Assembly (NCBI GenBank): GCA_004173415.1
Contig: SEHC01000024.1
Span: 1 to 28,955, forward strand
Direction of reading: 5' to 3'
Length of the DNA stretch: 28,955 bases
Source: Lysobacteraceae bacterium
GTDB taxonomy: Bacteria; Pseudomonadota; Gammaproteobacteria; Xanthomonadales; Xanthomonadaceae
The notes under the pieces are model-generated. The model saw nothing but the letters and a program-made list of their open reading frames with translations, was not told the origin of the DNA and ran no database searches. The first letter of the stretch is position 1. Every line of letters begins with the position of its first letter. Shown piece after piece: positions 1 to 6,342 of the stretch. Made by a program: the position numbers and the translations under genes.

Positions 1-414
1 CACCACGCGCTGGGTGCTGCCGGGCTTGGTCTGCAGGATGTTCAGCAACTGGCGCGCGCTGGTGTAGATGGTGCTGGCCAGCGGGATGCGCAGGACCAGG
101 CTCTCGAACCAGCCCAGCATGCGCTGGCCGATCACCCGCCGGCTGAGCACGCCCACCGCGAGGATCACGAACAAAGTCGCCACCAGGGCGATGGCCGCCT
201 GTACCCACTGCGCGTTGAACCAGCCCATGTAACCGGGGAAGGAAGCGGCGATCTGCTGTGACATGGGTTCCACCAGCGGCCGGCTGATGTCCGACAACAG
301 CACGAACACGAACTTCACCACCACCCAGGTCAGCCAGATCGGCAACAGGGTCAGCAGGCCGGTGAGGAACAGCTTCTGGAGGGAGGGGCGCGGAGCGTGG
401 GAGTCGTTGTGCAT
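1..414 (-). CDS. DUF502 family membrane protein (3' part cut by window edge)
   Basis: Reading the minus strand from ATG at 414 gives 138 residues that stay open to the left edge, so the C-terminus lies outside the window. The protein starts MHNDSHAPRPSLQKLFLTG and has one hydrophobic segment near residues 16-40 (GLLTLLPIWLTWVVVKFVF) and a second near 75-95, with conserved Pro/Trp in the first. This pattern, followed by a segment resembling LGWFESLVLRIPLASTIY, matches the DUF502 family of inner-membrane proteins of unknown function. In related genomes this gene often sits beside aspS; that neighbour is outside the window, so this is expectation only. The start at 414 is chosen because the homologous N-terminal pattern begins there. 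No Shine-Dalgarno is visible, but a TACAAT hexamer (minus strand, 427-422) lies 7 nt upstream, which may mean a leaderless or near-leaderless transcript. Confidence 0.88.
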   Translation of the reverse strand, partial: MHNDSHAPRPSLQKLFLTGLLTLLPIWLTWVVVKFVFVLLSDISRPLVEPMSQQIAASFPGYMGWFNAQWVQAAIALVATLFVILAVGVLSRRVIGQRMLGWFESLVLRIPLASTIYTSARQLLNILQTKPGSTQRVV

Positions 415-421
415 GCGCACT

Positions 422-427
422 ATTGTA
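422..427 (-). promoter_or_regulatory. Candidate -10 element for the DUF502 gene
   Basis: The minus strand reads TACAAT here, five of six matches to TATAAT, with its downstream edge 7 nt from the ATG at 414. A start about 7 nt after the hexamer would place +1 at or next to the initiation codon. No convincing -35 box is visible at the expected distance, so the promoter assignment is tentative. Confidence 0.35.
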
Positions 428-483
428 GAGGGTGGCGGTTATCCTGAGCCGCGGCGACGGGGTACATCGGTCAGGGGGAAATC

Positions 484-1881
484 ATGGTCCGGACGTTGAA
501 GTGGCTGGCGGCGGCAGCGATCGTGCTGCTGCTCGGGGTGTTTGCGGTCTACCTGTCATCGCGCGCGATGCGGCCGTCCACGCTTGAGCAGGAAGCGATG
601 GCACTGATCGACGCCCCTCCGGTCCAGACAGGTGTCGACGGCTTCGCCGAGCTGTATGCGGTCGCCCGCGACGTGCCGAAGACGGAGCGTGCGCGGCTGC
701 TTGCCGAAGACTTGCGTCGTTTCGCCGCGCGCCCGCCACAGAAAGAGGATGGCGCAAGTGCGCCTGGTTGGCGCAGCGCCCTGGAAGACTGGCCGGCACT
801 GGGCGAAAGCAGAGCTGGCGATCCGGCGTGGTGTTCGTTGCGCGAGTCGGGATGCCTGTCGCGCGTGCGCGCCTCGCCGCAGGCGTACGCCGGCATGCTC
901 GAGCGAAATGCGGCCTCGCTGGACCGTGCCGCGGACTTGTCCATCTGGGACCATTTCGCCAACCCGTTTCCACCGCGGTTGGACATGCCGTTACCGGCGT
1001 ATCAACCGCTGACCCGCTTGAACACTCGAAATGCGTGGCTCTTTGCGCAAGGCAAAATCCATGCAGGCCTGGCCGGCGCATGCGCCGGCGTGGCCCAGGG
1101 CCGGAAGATGATTGTCTCGGGCGACAACCTCATCGGCAGCATGATTGGCGCGGCGCTGGTGCAGGGCCATGCGACCCTGCTGGCCGACATGCTGGCCGAA
1201 CTGCCGCGCAACCATGTGTTGCCGATGGAGTGTCAATCCGCCTTCGTCCTGCCTTTGCCGGCACAGGATGGCGTTTGCCGGAGCATGCTCGGCGAGGCGC
1301 GCTTCGTGACGGGCGGAATGCGTAGCCAGATCTCGGCGGAGGTCGCAGGTGGCGTTATCGACAAGGAAATGCCGCGGTGGATGTCGCGACTGTTTTTCGA
1401 TCCGGAGCGCACTGTGGCCCGGATGGCTCCCAAGTTCGCCTGGTATTGCGGCGAGCAGGCACGTGCGCTGCAGGCCCAGGATCGGCCGCTTGTCGACCCC
1501 GCTCGTCCGCCCACGCTCTGGTCGCTGCAATGCGCGTCCAATGCTGTCGGCTGCATCCTCGCCGATATCGCCCAGCCGGCCTATTCCGACTACGGCCTGC
1601 GCTTGCAGGACGCCGATGCGCGTCTGCGCGTGATGGCGGCATTGCTCCAGCTGCGTGAACAGCAAGGTCCGGTTGACCCTGCTGCGCTTGCGGGCCTGCC
1701 AGCGTCACTGCGGAGTCCGACGCGCGCCCTGCGGCTCGACCTCGAGTCGGGCACGCTGGGTACCGCGATTTATGAAAAGCGGGACCAGGGCAGCGGTCGG
1801 CATGACGGCACCTGGTCGGTACCACTGCCAGCCAGCAGGCTTCAGTCCGCGGGTGCCTCGCCGCGCGCCGGGCGCCGGTGA
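484..1881 (+). CDS. Membrane-anchored hypothetical protein with eight cysteines
   Basis: The 465-residue protein opens at an ATG preceded by a good Shine-Dalgarno (CAGGGGGA, about 4-9 nt upstream). Residues 5-27 form one hydrophobic segment (LKWLAAAAIVLLLGVFAVYL) after a short basic N-terminus, so a signal anchor or uncleaved signal peptide with a periplasmic body is likely. I do not recognise a catalytic motif or a named domain. The body is rich in Ala/Arg/Leu helices and has eight cysteines, in pairs or single (PAWCSLRESGC, GACAG, MECQS, GVCRS, WYCGE, LQCASNAVGC), which would suit periplasmic disulfides. The tail is basic and low-complexity and overlaps by 40 nt the 3' end of the convergent DUF4442 gene. 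It is divergent from DUF502. Function unknown; long open frame, start signal and start-to-stop composition argue that it is real. Confidence 0.8.
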   Translation: MVRTLKWLAAAAIVLLLGVFAVYLSSRAMRPSTLEQEAMALIDAPPVQTGVDGFAELYAVARDVPKTERARLLAEDLRRFAARPPQKEDGASAPGWRSALEDWPALGESRAGDPAWCSLRESGCLSRVRASPQAYAGMLERNAASLDRAADLSIWDHFANPFPPRLDMPLPAYQPLTRLNTRNAWLFAQGKIHAGLAGACAGVAQGRKMIVSGDNLIGSMIGAALVQGHATLLADMLAELPRNHVLPMECQSAFVLPLPAQDGVCRSMLGEARFVTGGMRSQISAEVAGGVIDKEMPRWMSRLFFDPERTVARMAPKFAWYCGEQARALQAQDRPLVDPARPPTLWSLQCASNAVGCILADIAQPAYSDYGLRLQDADARLRVMAALLQLREQQGPVDPAALAGLPASLRSPTRALRLDLESGTLGTAIYEKRDQGSGRHDGTWSVPLPASRLQSAGASPRAGRR

Positions 1882-2321
1882 GGCTTGCGCCGCACGTAAA
1901 CCTGCTTGTTGACCTTGGCCACCACGTCGCCCTGCCGGTCGAGGATCTGGACGGGTAGCCAGCGCAGATACTTGTCGCCGCCTGCGGTGGCCGAGCGGAT
2001 TTCCTCCAGCAGGCGGTCATCCACCTTGAACTCGGCATGCACGGTGCCCTTGCCGGGTTTGACGAATTCGATCTCGGCTGCCTTGTCCCAGACGATGTAA
2101 TCGTTGCCCAGGCATTCCTTGATCTGGATCATCCAGAACGGGTCGGTCATGGCGAACAGGCTGCCGCCGAAATGGGTGCCCACGTAGTTGCGGTTCCACG
2201 GCCGCATGCGCAGCTCGACCCGGACGTGCCTCCAGTCCGGGGTGATGCGGGTGATGTGGATGCCGCTGAGCAGGAACGGCGCCCAGAAATTGAACAGGCG
2301 ACGTAGAAGCGTGGATTTCAT
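1842..2321 (-). CDS. DUF4442 hotdog-fold protein (putative thioesterase-like)
   Basis: The 159-residue protein has the DUF4442 arrangement: a hydrophobic N-terminal helix (residues 5-20), the beta-strand RHVRVELRMRPWNRNYVGT, the central GTHFGGSLFAMTDPFWM helix (about 49-65) and later strands ending near KVNKQVYVRR. DUF4442 belongs to the hotdog superfamily that includes PaaI/YiiD-type acyl-CoA thioesterases. The substrate of this branch is not established, so 'thioesterase' is an inference from fold. The gene follows the thioredoxin-TPR gene on the same strand after 62 nt. Its 3' end overlaps the convergent hypothetical gene by 40 nt. The start at 2321 is the only sensible one for the family N-terminus; a Shine-Dalgarno is weak. 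Confidence 0.88.
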   Translation of the reverse strand: MKSTLLRRLFNFWAPFLLSGIHITRITPDWRHVRVELRMRPWNRNYVGTHFGGSLFAMTDPFWMIQIKECLGNDYIVWDKAAEIEFVKPGKGTVHAEFKVDDRLLEEIRSATAGGDKYLRWLPVQILDRQGDVVAKVNKQVYVRRKPHRRPARGEAPAD

Positions 2322-2355
2322 GCGCTGGCCCGCGTAAAAAACGGCGGCCAGCCTA

Positions 2356-2373
2356 CCATACGCAAAAGTATGG
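2356..2373. repeat. Perfect 18-nt dyad between cnoX-type gene and DUF4442 gene
   Basis: CCATAC-GCAAAA-GTATGG is a perfect inverted repeat with 6-bp arms and a 6-nt centre. It lies in the 62-nt gap after the thioredoxin-TPR stop and 35 nt before the DUF4442 start. On the minus strand it is followed about 20 nt later by a run of six T (2334-2339). It may be a weak terminator or a regulator site; the sequence alone does not decide. Confidence 0.4.
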
Positions 2374-2383
2374 AGCGACGGGC

Positions 2384-3247
2384 TCAGAACAGCAGCGACG
2401 ACATTTTCCTTCGGTACTGGCCGACCAGGTCTTCGTCCTCGACCACCCGGAAGGCATCGATCAGGACCTTCTTCGGCAGGCCGTCCTCGTAGCCGCGGTT
2501 GCGGCGGAGCATCTCCATGAACTGCTCCAGCGCGGCCTCGGCCTGGCCGCCGACCAGGCGCTGGGCGCCGAGCAGGTGGCGCGCACGGAGGTCGTCCGGG
2601 TTGGCCGCGATCGCCGCTTCCAGGACCTCGACCGGCGGCGCGTCCTTGAGCAGGGCGGCGAACTGCAGCCGCGCCCGTCCGCGCACGGCGCGGTCATCGG
2701 TGGCCAGGTTGGCGGGCAGGGCGTCGAGCAGGCCCTCGGCCTCATGGGCTGCGCCGGTCTTGAGCAGGGCCAGGGCCAGGTCCAGCTGCAGCTCGGCCTT
2801 GTCCGGCTCGGCTTCGATGGCCTTGCGCAGGGACATGACCTGGGCGTGCGGATCCAGCGGGGCGGCTTCCTCGGCCACAGGCTCTTCGGCCGCCGGGATG
2901 CCCGGTTCGATCCCGTGCTGCTTGAGGAATTCGCGCAACTGGCCCTCGGGCACCGCGCCGGGGAAGCCGTCGACGATCTGCCCGCCCTTGACCAGGAACA
3001 CGGTCGGCACCGAGCGGATCTGGAAGGCCGCGGCGATCTCCTGCTCCTTGTCCACGTCGACCTTGGCCAGCTGGAAACTGCCGTGGTACTCGCCCGCCAG
3101 CTTTTCCAGGATCGGCCCCAGGGTCTTGCACGGCCCGCACCAGGTCGCCCAGAAATCGACCAGCACCGGGGTCTGCATGGACTTCTGCAGGACTTCGGCC
3201 TCGAAGGTCTCGGTGGTGGCGTCGAAAACGTGGGGCAGCTCGGACAT
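2384..3247 (-). CDS. cnoX: Thioredoxin-TPR holdase chaperone (CnoX/YbbN family)
   Basis: The 287-residue product has an N-terminal thioredoxin fold (about 1-112) with WCGPC at 36-40 and the cis-proline region SVPT at 79-82, then an acidic linker (about 118-132) and a C-terminal helical TPR-like half (about 133-287). Architecture and length match CnoX/YbbN (about 284 residues in E. coli), a cytoplasmic chaperone that binds unfolding clients under oxidative or chlorine stress and hands them to GroEL/DnaK. Unlike E. coli, whose motif is SQHC, this protein keeps a full redox-active WCGPC, as in Caulobacter-type members, so it should also reduce disulfides. I chose ATG 3247 because the thioredoxin-fold start MSELPHVFDATTETF begins there; the upstream extension is low-complexity. 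It is divergent from the membrane-protein/XRE cassette. Confidence 0.9.
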   Translation of the reverse strand: MSELPHVFDATTETFEAEVLQKSMQTPVLVDFWATWCGPCKTLGPILEKLAGEYHGSFQLAKVDVDKEQEIAAAFQIRSVPTVFLVKGGQIVDGFPGAVPEGQLREFLKQHGIEPGIPAAEEPVAEEAAPLDPHAQVMSLRKAIEAEPDKAELQLDLALALLKTGAAHEAEGLLDALPANLATDDRAVRGRARLQFAALLKDAPPVEVLEAAIAANPDDLRARHLLGAQRLVGGQAEAALEQFMEMLRRNRGYEDGLPKKVLIDAFRVVEDEDLVGQYRRKMSSLLF

Positions 3248-3352
3248 GGCGGACTCGCTGGACGCTGGATTGGTCTGGGTGGCGGCCCGGGTGGAGGCCG
3301 GGGGTGGTGGCGTGCCGGTGAGATGGTGGCAGGGGTCGAGGATACAAGGCGA

Positions 3353-3402
3353 TGTAAAGAACACTTGACATCGCGTGTCGGAGGGGTAAAGTATTTTTTA
3401 CA
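3353..3402. promoter_or_regulatory. Two 18-bp operator-like dyads overlapping a promoter
   Basis: Dyad 1 (3353-3370) reads TGTAAAG-AACA-CTTGACA, 7-bp arms with one mismatch. Dyad 2 (3385-3402) reads GGTAAAG-TATT-TTTTACA with the same GTAAA...TTTAC core. Their centres are 32 bp apart, three helical turns, so they face the same side of DNA. The right arm of dyad 1 contains a perfect -35 (TTGACA, 3365-3370) and the left arm of dyad 2 contains a -10-like TAAAGT (3387-3392) at 16-bp spacing. A dimer bound at either dyad would cover polymerase contacts. The likely binder is the XRE protein encoded at 4052-4267 in the same cassette (inference). Confidence 0.65.
3365..3392 (+). promoter_or_regulatory. 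Sigma70-type promoter of the membrane protein/XRE cassette
   Basis: TTGACA (3365-3370) is a consensus -35; TAAAGT (3387-3392) matches TATAAT at four positions and is spaced by 16 bp. An AT-rich stretch follows, unusual in this GC-rich DNA. The predicted start near 3400 leaves a leader of about 25 nt before ATG 3426. Confidence 0.55.
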
Positions 3403-3425
3403 TTTAGTCCGCCAGGGGTTACGTC

Positions 3426-4055
3426 ATGGGAAAGGTCGGGGGTATGCGTCGCTGGGCGTGGTCGGGCTTGCTGCTCGCCGCCGGCCTGGCCCTGTGGTTG
3501 CTGCTGGCCGGCCCGGCCGATGTGCTGGGCGTTGACGCGGGCAAGCTGGGCATGGCCGTGCTGGTGACCACGGCGTGGCTGTCCCTGTACGGAGTGTCGC
3601 GGTTGCCGCGCGGCGAGCTGGAGGCGGTGGTCTCGCCGGGCGAATGGCGGGCCTGGGTGGGCTTCGGCTTCACCCTGGTGGCCATCGTCTATTTCCTCTC
3701 CCATGTCTCGGTGTTCGAGCAGAACAGCGCCGGTGCCAGCGCCGTCGCCCGCAACCTGGTGATGCTGCTGGTCGCCTGGATCCTGCTGTCCAGCGTGATG
3801 GGGTCGCGCTGGAAGGGAGCGGTGCAGCAGGATGAGCGCGACCTGGAGATCGAGAAGCAGGCCAGCGCCTGGGGTCGCAGCGCGCTGGTGTTCGTGGTCA
3901 TCGGCCTGGCGGTGATGCTGGGTTTCTCGCCCGCCGACAGGCTGCAATGGGCGACCCACTTCATGATCGCCAACCTGCTGGTGTTCGCGCTGATGTGGGG
4001 ATGGCTGTGCGAATACGCCGCGACCGTGCTGCTCTACTGGCGCGACCGCCGGTGA
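3426..4055 (+). CDS. Six-TM membrane protein of an XRE-regulator cassette (DUF2178-like)
   Basis: This 209-residue protein has six predicted membrane segments at about 8-30, 39-58, 76-98, 107-126, 148-167 and 177-200. Between TM4 and TM5 is a charged cytoplasmic loop with DERDLEIEKQASAWG (about 136-150); a DER(D/E)...I...KA pattern at this place is typical of DUF2178-like membrane proteins encoded beside minimal XRE regulators, and that resemblance is the basis of the call. Function is not established. ATG 3426 has AGGGG about 8 nt upstream. The stop codon overlaps the GTG of the XRE gene (GTGA), so the two are translationally coupled. The promoter upstream carries two dyads. A plausible role is to sense an envelope condition or sequester the regulator, but nothing in the sequence proves it. 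Confidence 0.8.
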   Translation: MGKVGGMRRWAWSGLLLAAGLALWLLLAGPADVLGVDAGKLGMAVLVTTAWLSLYGVSRLPRGELEAVVSPGEWRAWVGFGFTLVAIVYFLSHVSVFEQNSAGASAVARNLVMLLVAWILLSSVMGSRWKGAVQQDERDLEIEKQASAWGRSALVFVVIGLAVMLGFSPADRLQWATHFMIANLLVFALMWGWLCEYAATVLLYWRDRR

Positions 4056-4267
4056 GCGGCACGCCGCTGGCCAACGAGATCCGGCGCTGGCGCTTCGAGC
4101 GCGGCGAGATGACCCAGGAAGCGCTAGCCCAGGCCTGCGGGGTGACCCGGCAGACCATCATCGCGCTGGAAGCCGGCCGGTATTCGCCGTCGCTGGAACT
4201 GGCGTTCCGCATCGCCCGCGCCTTTGGCGTGGGCGTGGAGGAGGTGTTCCGATGGAAGGTCGAATGA
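4052..4267 (+). CDS. Minimal XRE-family HTH transcriptional regulator
   Basis: The 71-residue protein is a single helix-turn-helix domain: NEIRRWRFERGEMTQEALAQ, recognition helix VTRQTIIALEAG (31-42), and GRYSPSLELAFRIARAFGV (42-60), ending EEVFRWKVE. The RQTI..LE.GRYSPSLELAF signature is that of the YozG-like XRE group, which has no ligand-binding domain. The start is GTG 4052, overlapping the upstream TGA by four bases; this gives the family's usual length and the first helix intact, and a start further upstream would add unrelated residues. It most likely binds as a dimer to the two TGTAAAG-type dyads at 3353-3402 and autoregulates the cassette (inference). Its last 16 bases overlap the DUF998-like gene if that starts at 4252. 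Confidence 0.9.
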   Translation: MSGTPLANEIRRWRFERGEMTQEALAQACGVTRQTIIALEAGRYSPSLELAFRIARAFGVGVEEVFRWKVE

Positions 4268-4857
4268 GTGCCGCGCTGCGCTGGGCCGGCCTTGCCGCCG
4301 CGCTGGTGTTCACCGCCGCGCTGGCCGGGTTCGGCGCGGCCCTGGATGGTTACCTGCAGTGGCAGTACCCGGTGTCGCTGCTCGGCGCCAGCGGTTTCCC
4401 GCGCGCGCTCGCCTTCAACCTGCTGGCGTACGTGCTGCCGGGCGCACTGGCCGCGGTGGTCGCGCTGGAGCTGCGGCGCAGGCTGGGCGCCGGCAGCGGC
4501 TGGATGCCGCGGATCGGCGCGCAACTGGTGTTGCTGTCGGCGCTGGCCTTCCTGGCCCTGGGCCTGTTGCCGCTGGATCCCAGCGACCTGGAAAGCGAGG
4601 CCAGCCGCCTGCACGGCACCGCGTGGATGCTGTGGAGCGTGGCCTTCCTCGCCGGCGCCCTGCTGCTGGCGGCGGGCTGCCGCCGGCAACGCGGGTTCGC
4701 GGGGCTGACCTTGCTGGCCGCATTGACGCTGCTGGTGGCCGGCTTCGTGCTGGGCGAGGTGATGCCGGCGGCAGTCGCCCAGCGCGGCGCGTTCGCCGCG
4801 TGGTTCGCCTGGCTGGCCTACGCAGGCACGTGGCGGGGCGCAGGCGCGCAGGGCTGA
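4252..4857 (+). CDS. DUF998-like multi-pass membrane protein
   Basis: The product of up to 201 residues has about six hydrophobic segments. The first is followed by a polar loop DGYLQWQYPVSLLGASGFPR, the place where DUF998 members carry a Y...S.LG..G.P pattern, and a later loop has PLDPSD....ASRLHGTAW, also family-like (histidine before a TM helix). DUF998 proteins are inner-membrane proteins of unknown function. ATG 4252 has AGGAGG 7 nt upstream; ATG 4264 (overlapping the XRE stop as ATGA, preceded by GGAAGG) is an equally reasonable start and gives MSAALRWAGL. It is the third gene of the cassette and convergent with the amidohydrolase, 52 nt away. Confidence 0.8.
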   Translation: MEGRMSAALRWAGLAAALVFTAALAGFGAALDGYLQWQYPVSLLGASGFPRALAFNLLAYVLPGALAAVVALELRRRLGAGSGWMPRIGAQLVLLSALAFLALGLLPLDPSDLESEASRLHGTAWMLWSVAFLAGALLLAAGCRRQRGFAGLTLLAALTLLVAGFVLGEVMPAAVAQRGAFAAWFAWLAYAGTWRGAGAQG

Positions 4858-4909
4858 AACAAACGCCGCGGCGCGGGGGCGAAGGCTGGCGCCGCCGATT
4901 GCCGGCCAA

Positions 4910-6238
4910 CTACTCCGCGGGTGGCTGCGTGTCCGGTTTGCGGTAGATCACGCCATCCTTCATCACGAAGTCCACCTTCATCACGTTGCCGATGTCGGCC
5001 ACCGGGTCGCCGGGCAGGGCGATGATGTCGGCGCGCTTGCCTGGCTCGATCACGCCCTGGTCGTCGACGCCGAGCACGCTGGCCGCGTGCAGGGTCGCCG
5101 ACTGCAGCGCGTAGGCCGCCGGGATCCCGGCTTCGACCATGTACAGGAACTCGCGCGCGTTGTCGCCGTGCGGGCCCACGCCCATGTCGGTGCCGAAGGC
5201 GATCTTCACCCCGGACCTGTAGGCGCGGCCGGCGGTCTGCTGGATCTGCGCGCCGATGCGGATCGCCTTGGGCCGGACGATGGCCGGGAAGTAGCCCTCG
5301 ACCTTGGCCTTCTCGGCGACGAAGCGGCCGGCGGAGATGGTCGGCACGTACCAGGTGCCTTTCTGCTTCATCAGCGCCATGACCTCGTCGGTCATCTCGG
5401 TGCCGTGCTCGATGCTGGTGACCCCGCCGAGCACCGCGCGCTTCATGCCCTCGGTGCCGTGCGCGTGCGCGGCGACGGTGTAGCCGTAGTCGCGGGCGGT
5501 GTCGACGATGGCGCGCACTTCCTCGACGGTGAACTGCGGCGCGTCGGCCGACTTGGCGTAGCTGAGCACGCCGCCGGTGGCGGTGATCTTGACCAAGTCG
5601 CTGCCGTCCTTGTAGCGCTGGCGCACGGCCTGGCGTGCGTCGTCGATCGAGTTGACCACGCCCTCGGTGGGGCCGGGCGGGCCGAGCAGGTGCTCCAGTT
5701 CGCTGTTGAGGCCGTTGGTGGGATCGGCATGGCCGCCGGTGGTGGCGATGGACTTGCCGGCGGCATGGATGCGCGGGCCCTTGACCAGGCCCTGGTTGAC
5801 CGCATCGCGCAGGTGCGGGCTGATCTCGCCGCCCAGGTCGCGCACGCTGGTGAACCCGGCCATCAGGGTCTTTTCCGCGTAGCCGACCGAGCGGAAGGCG
5901 TAGTCGGCCGGATCCAGGCGGAAACCCTCGGAGTAGCTCTGCGGGCTGGACTGCGAACCCAGGTGCACGTGCAGGTCGGTGAAACCGGGCAGGCAGGTAC
6001 GGCCGGCCAGGACCACCGAGACGGTGCCGTCGACCAGCTTGGCCCGGCCCGGCAGCACCGATTCGATACGGCCTTCGCGGACCACCACGGTGTGCTCCCC
6101 CAGCACCTTGCCGGTGCGGGCATCGAACAGGCGTTCGCAGTGCAGGGCCTGGGCCGGGGCCGCCGGCAGCGGGGCCGGTTCGGCGGCGAGCGCGGCCTGG
6201 CTGGCCAGGACAATCGGCAAAAGGGCGGGAAGGCGCAT
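4910..6238 (-). CDS. Exported metal-dependent amidohydrolase
   Basis: This 442-residue protein begins with a signal peptide (MRLPALLPIVLASQAALAAEP, cleavage probably after residue 18-19). The amidohydrolase metal centre is complete: His90 and His92 (TDLHVHLG), a bridging Lys217 (DLVKITATGG), His258 or 260 (VAAHAHGTEG), His278 (SIEHGTE) and Asp351 (FGTDMGVG). The closing beta-sandwich part (PGKRADIIAL) is present. The overall sequence resembles the imidazolonepropionase-like/Xaa-Pro and Xaa-Arg dipeptidase group of binuclear zinc hydrolases, so it probably hydrolyses small peptides or N-acyl amino acids in the periplasm; the substrate cannot be read from sequence. CGGAG lies about 7 nt before the ATG. 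It is divergent from leuS, 104 nt apart. Confidence 0.93.
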   Translation of the reverse strand: MRLPALLPIVLASQAALAAEPAPLPAAPAQALHCERLFDARTGKVLGEHTVVVREGRIESVLPGRAKLVDGTVSVVLAGRTCLPGFTDLHVHLGSQSSPQSYSEGFRLDPADYAFRSVGYAEKTLMAGFTSVRDLGGEISPHLRDAVNQGLVKGPRIHAAGKSIATTGGHADPTNGLNSELEHLLGPPGPTEGVVNSIDDARQAVRQRYKDGSDLVKITATGGVLSYAKSADAPQFTVEEVRAIVDTARDYGYTVAAHAHGTEGMKRAVLGGVTSIEHGTEMTDEVMALMKQKGTWYVPTISAGRFVAEKAKVEGYFPAIVRPKAIRIGAQIQQTAGRAYRSGVKIAFGTDMGVGPHGDNAREFLYMVEAGIPAAYALQSATLHAASVLGVDDQGVIEPGKRADIIALPGDPVADIGNVMKVDFVMKDGVIYRKPDTQPPAE

Positions 6239-6342
6239 GCGGGACTCCGTGAAGGACGCTGCATCATAGCCGTCGGCATGGCGGTGTCTGGTGCACTGCG
6301 GTAGGCTTCGCAGCTTGATTTCCGCATCGAAGCCCGTCCTTC

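Noticed and set aside
5087..6304. Long plus-strand open frame (about 405 codons) antisense to the amidohydrolase
   Set aside because: It is the complement of a complete amidohydrolase with all metal ligands; composition is that of a shadow frame in GC-rich DNA, with no recognisable domain.
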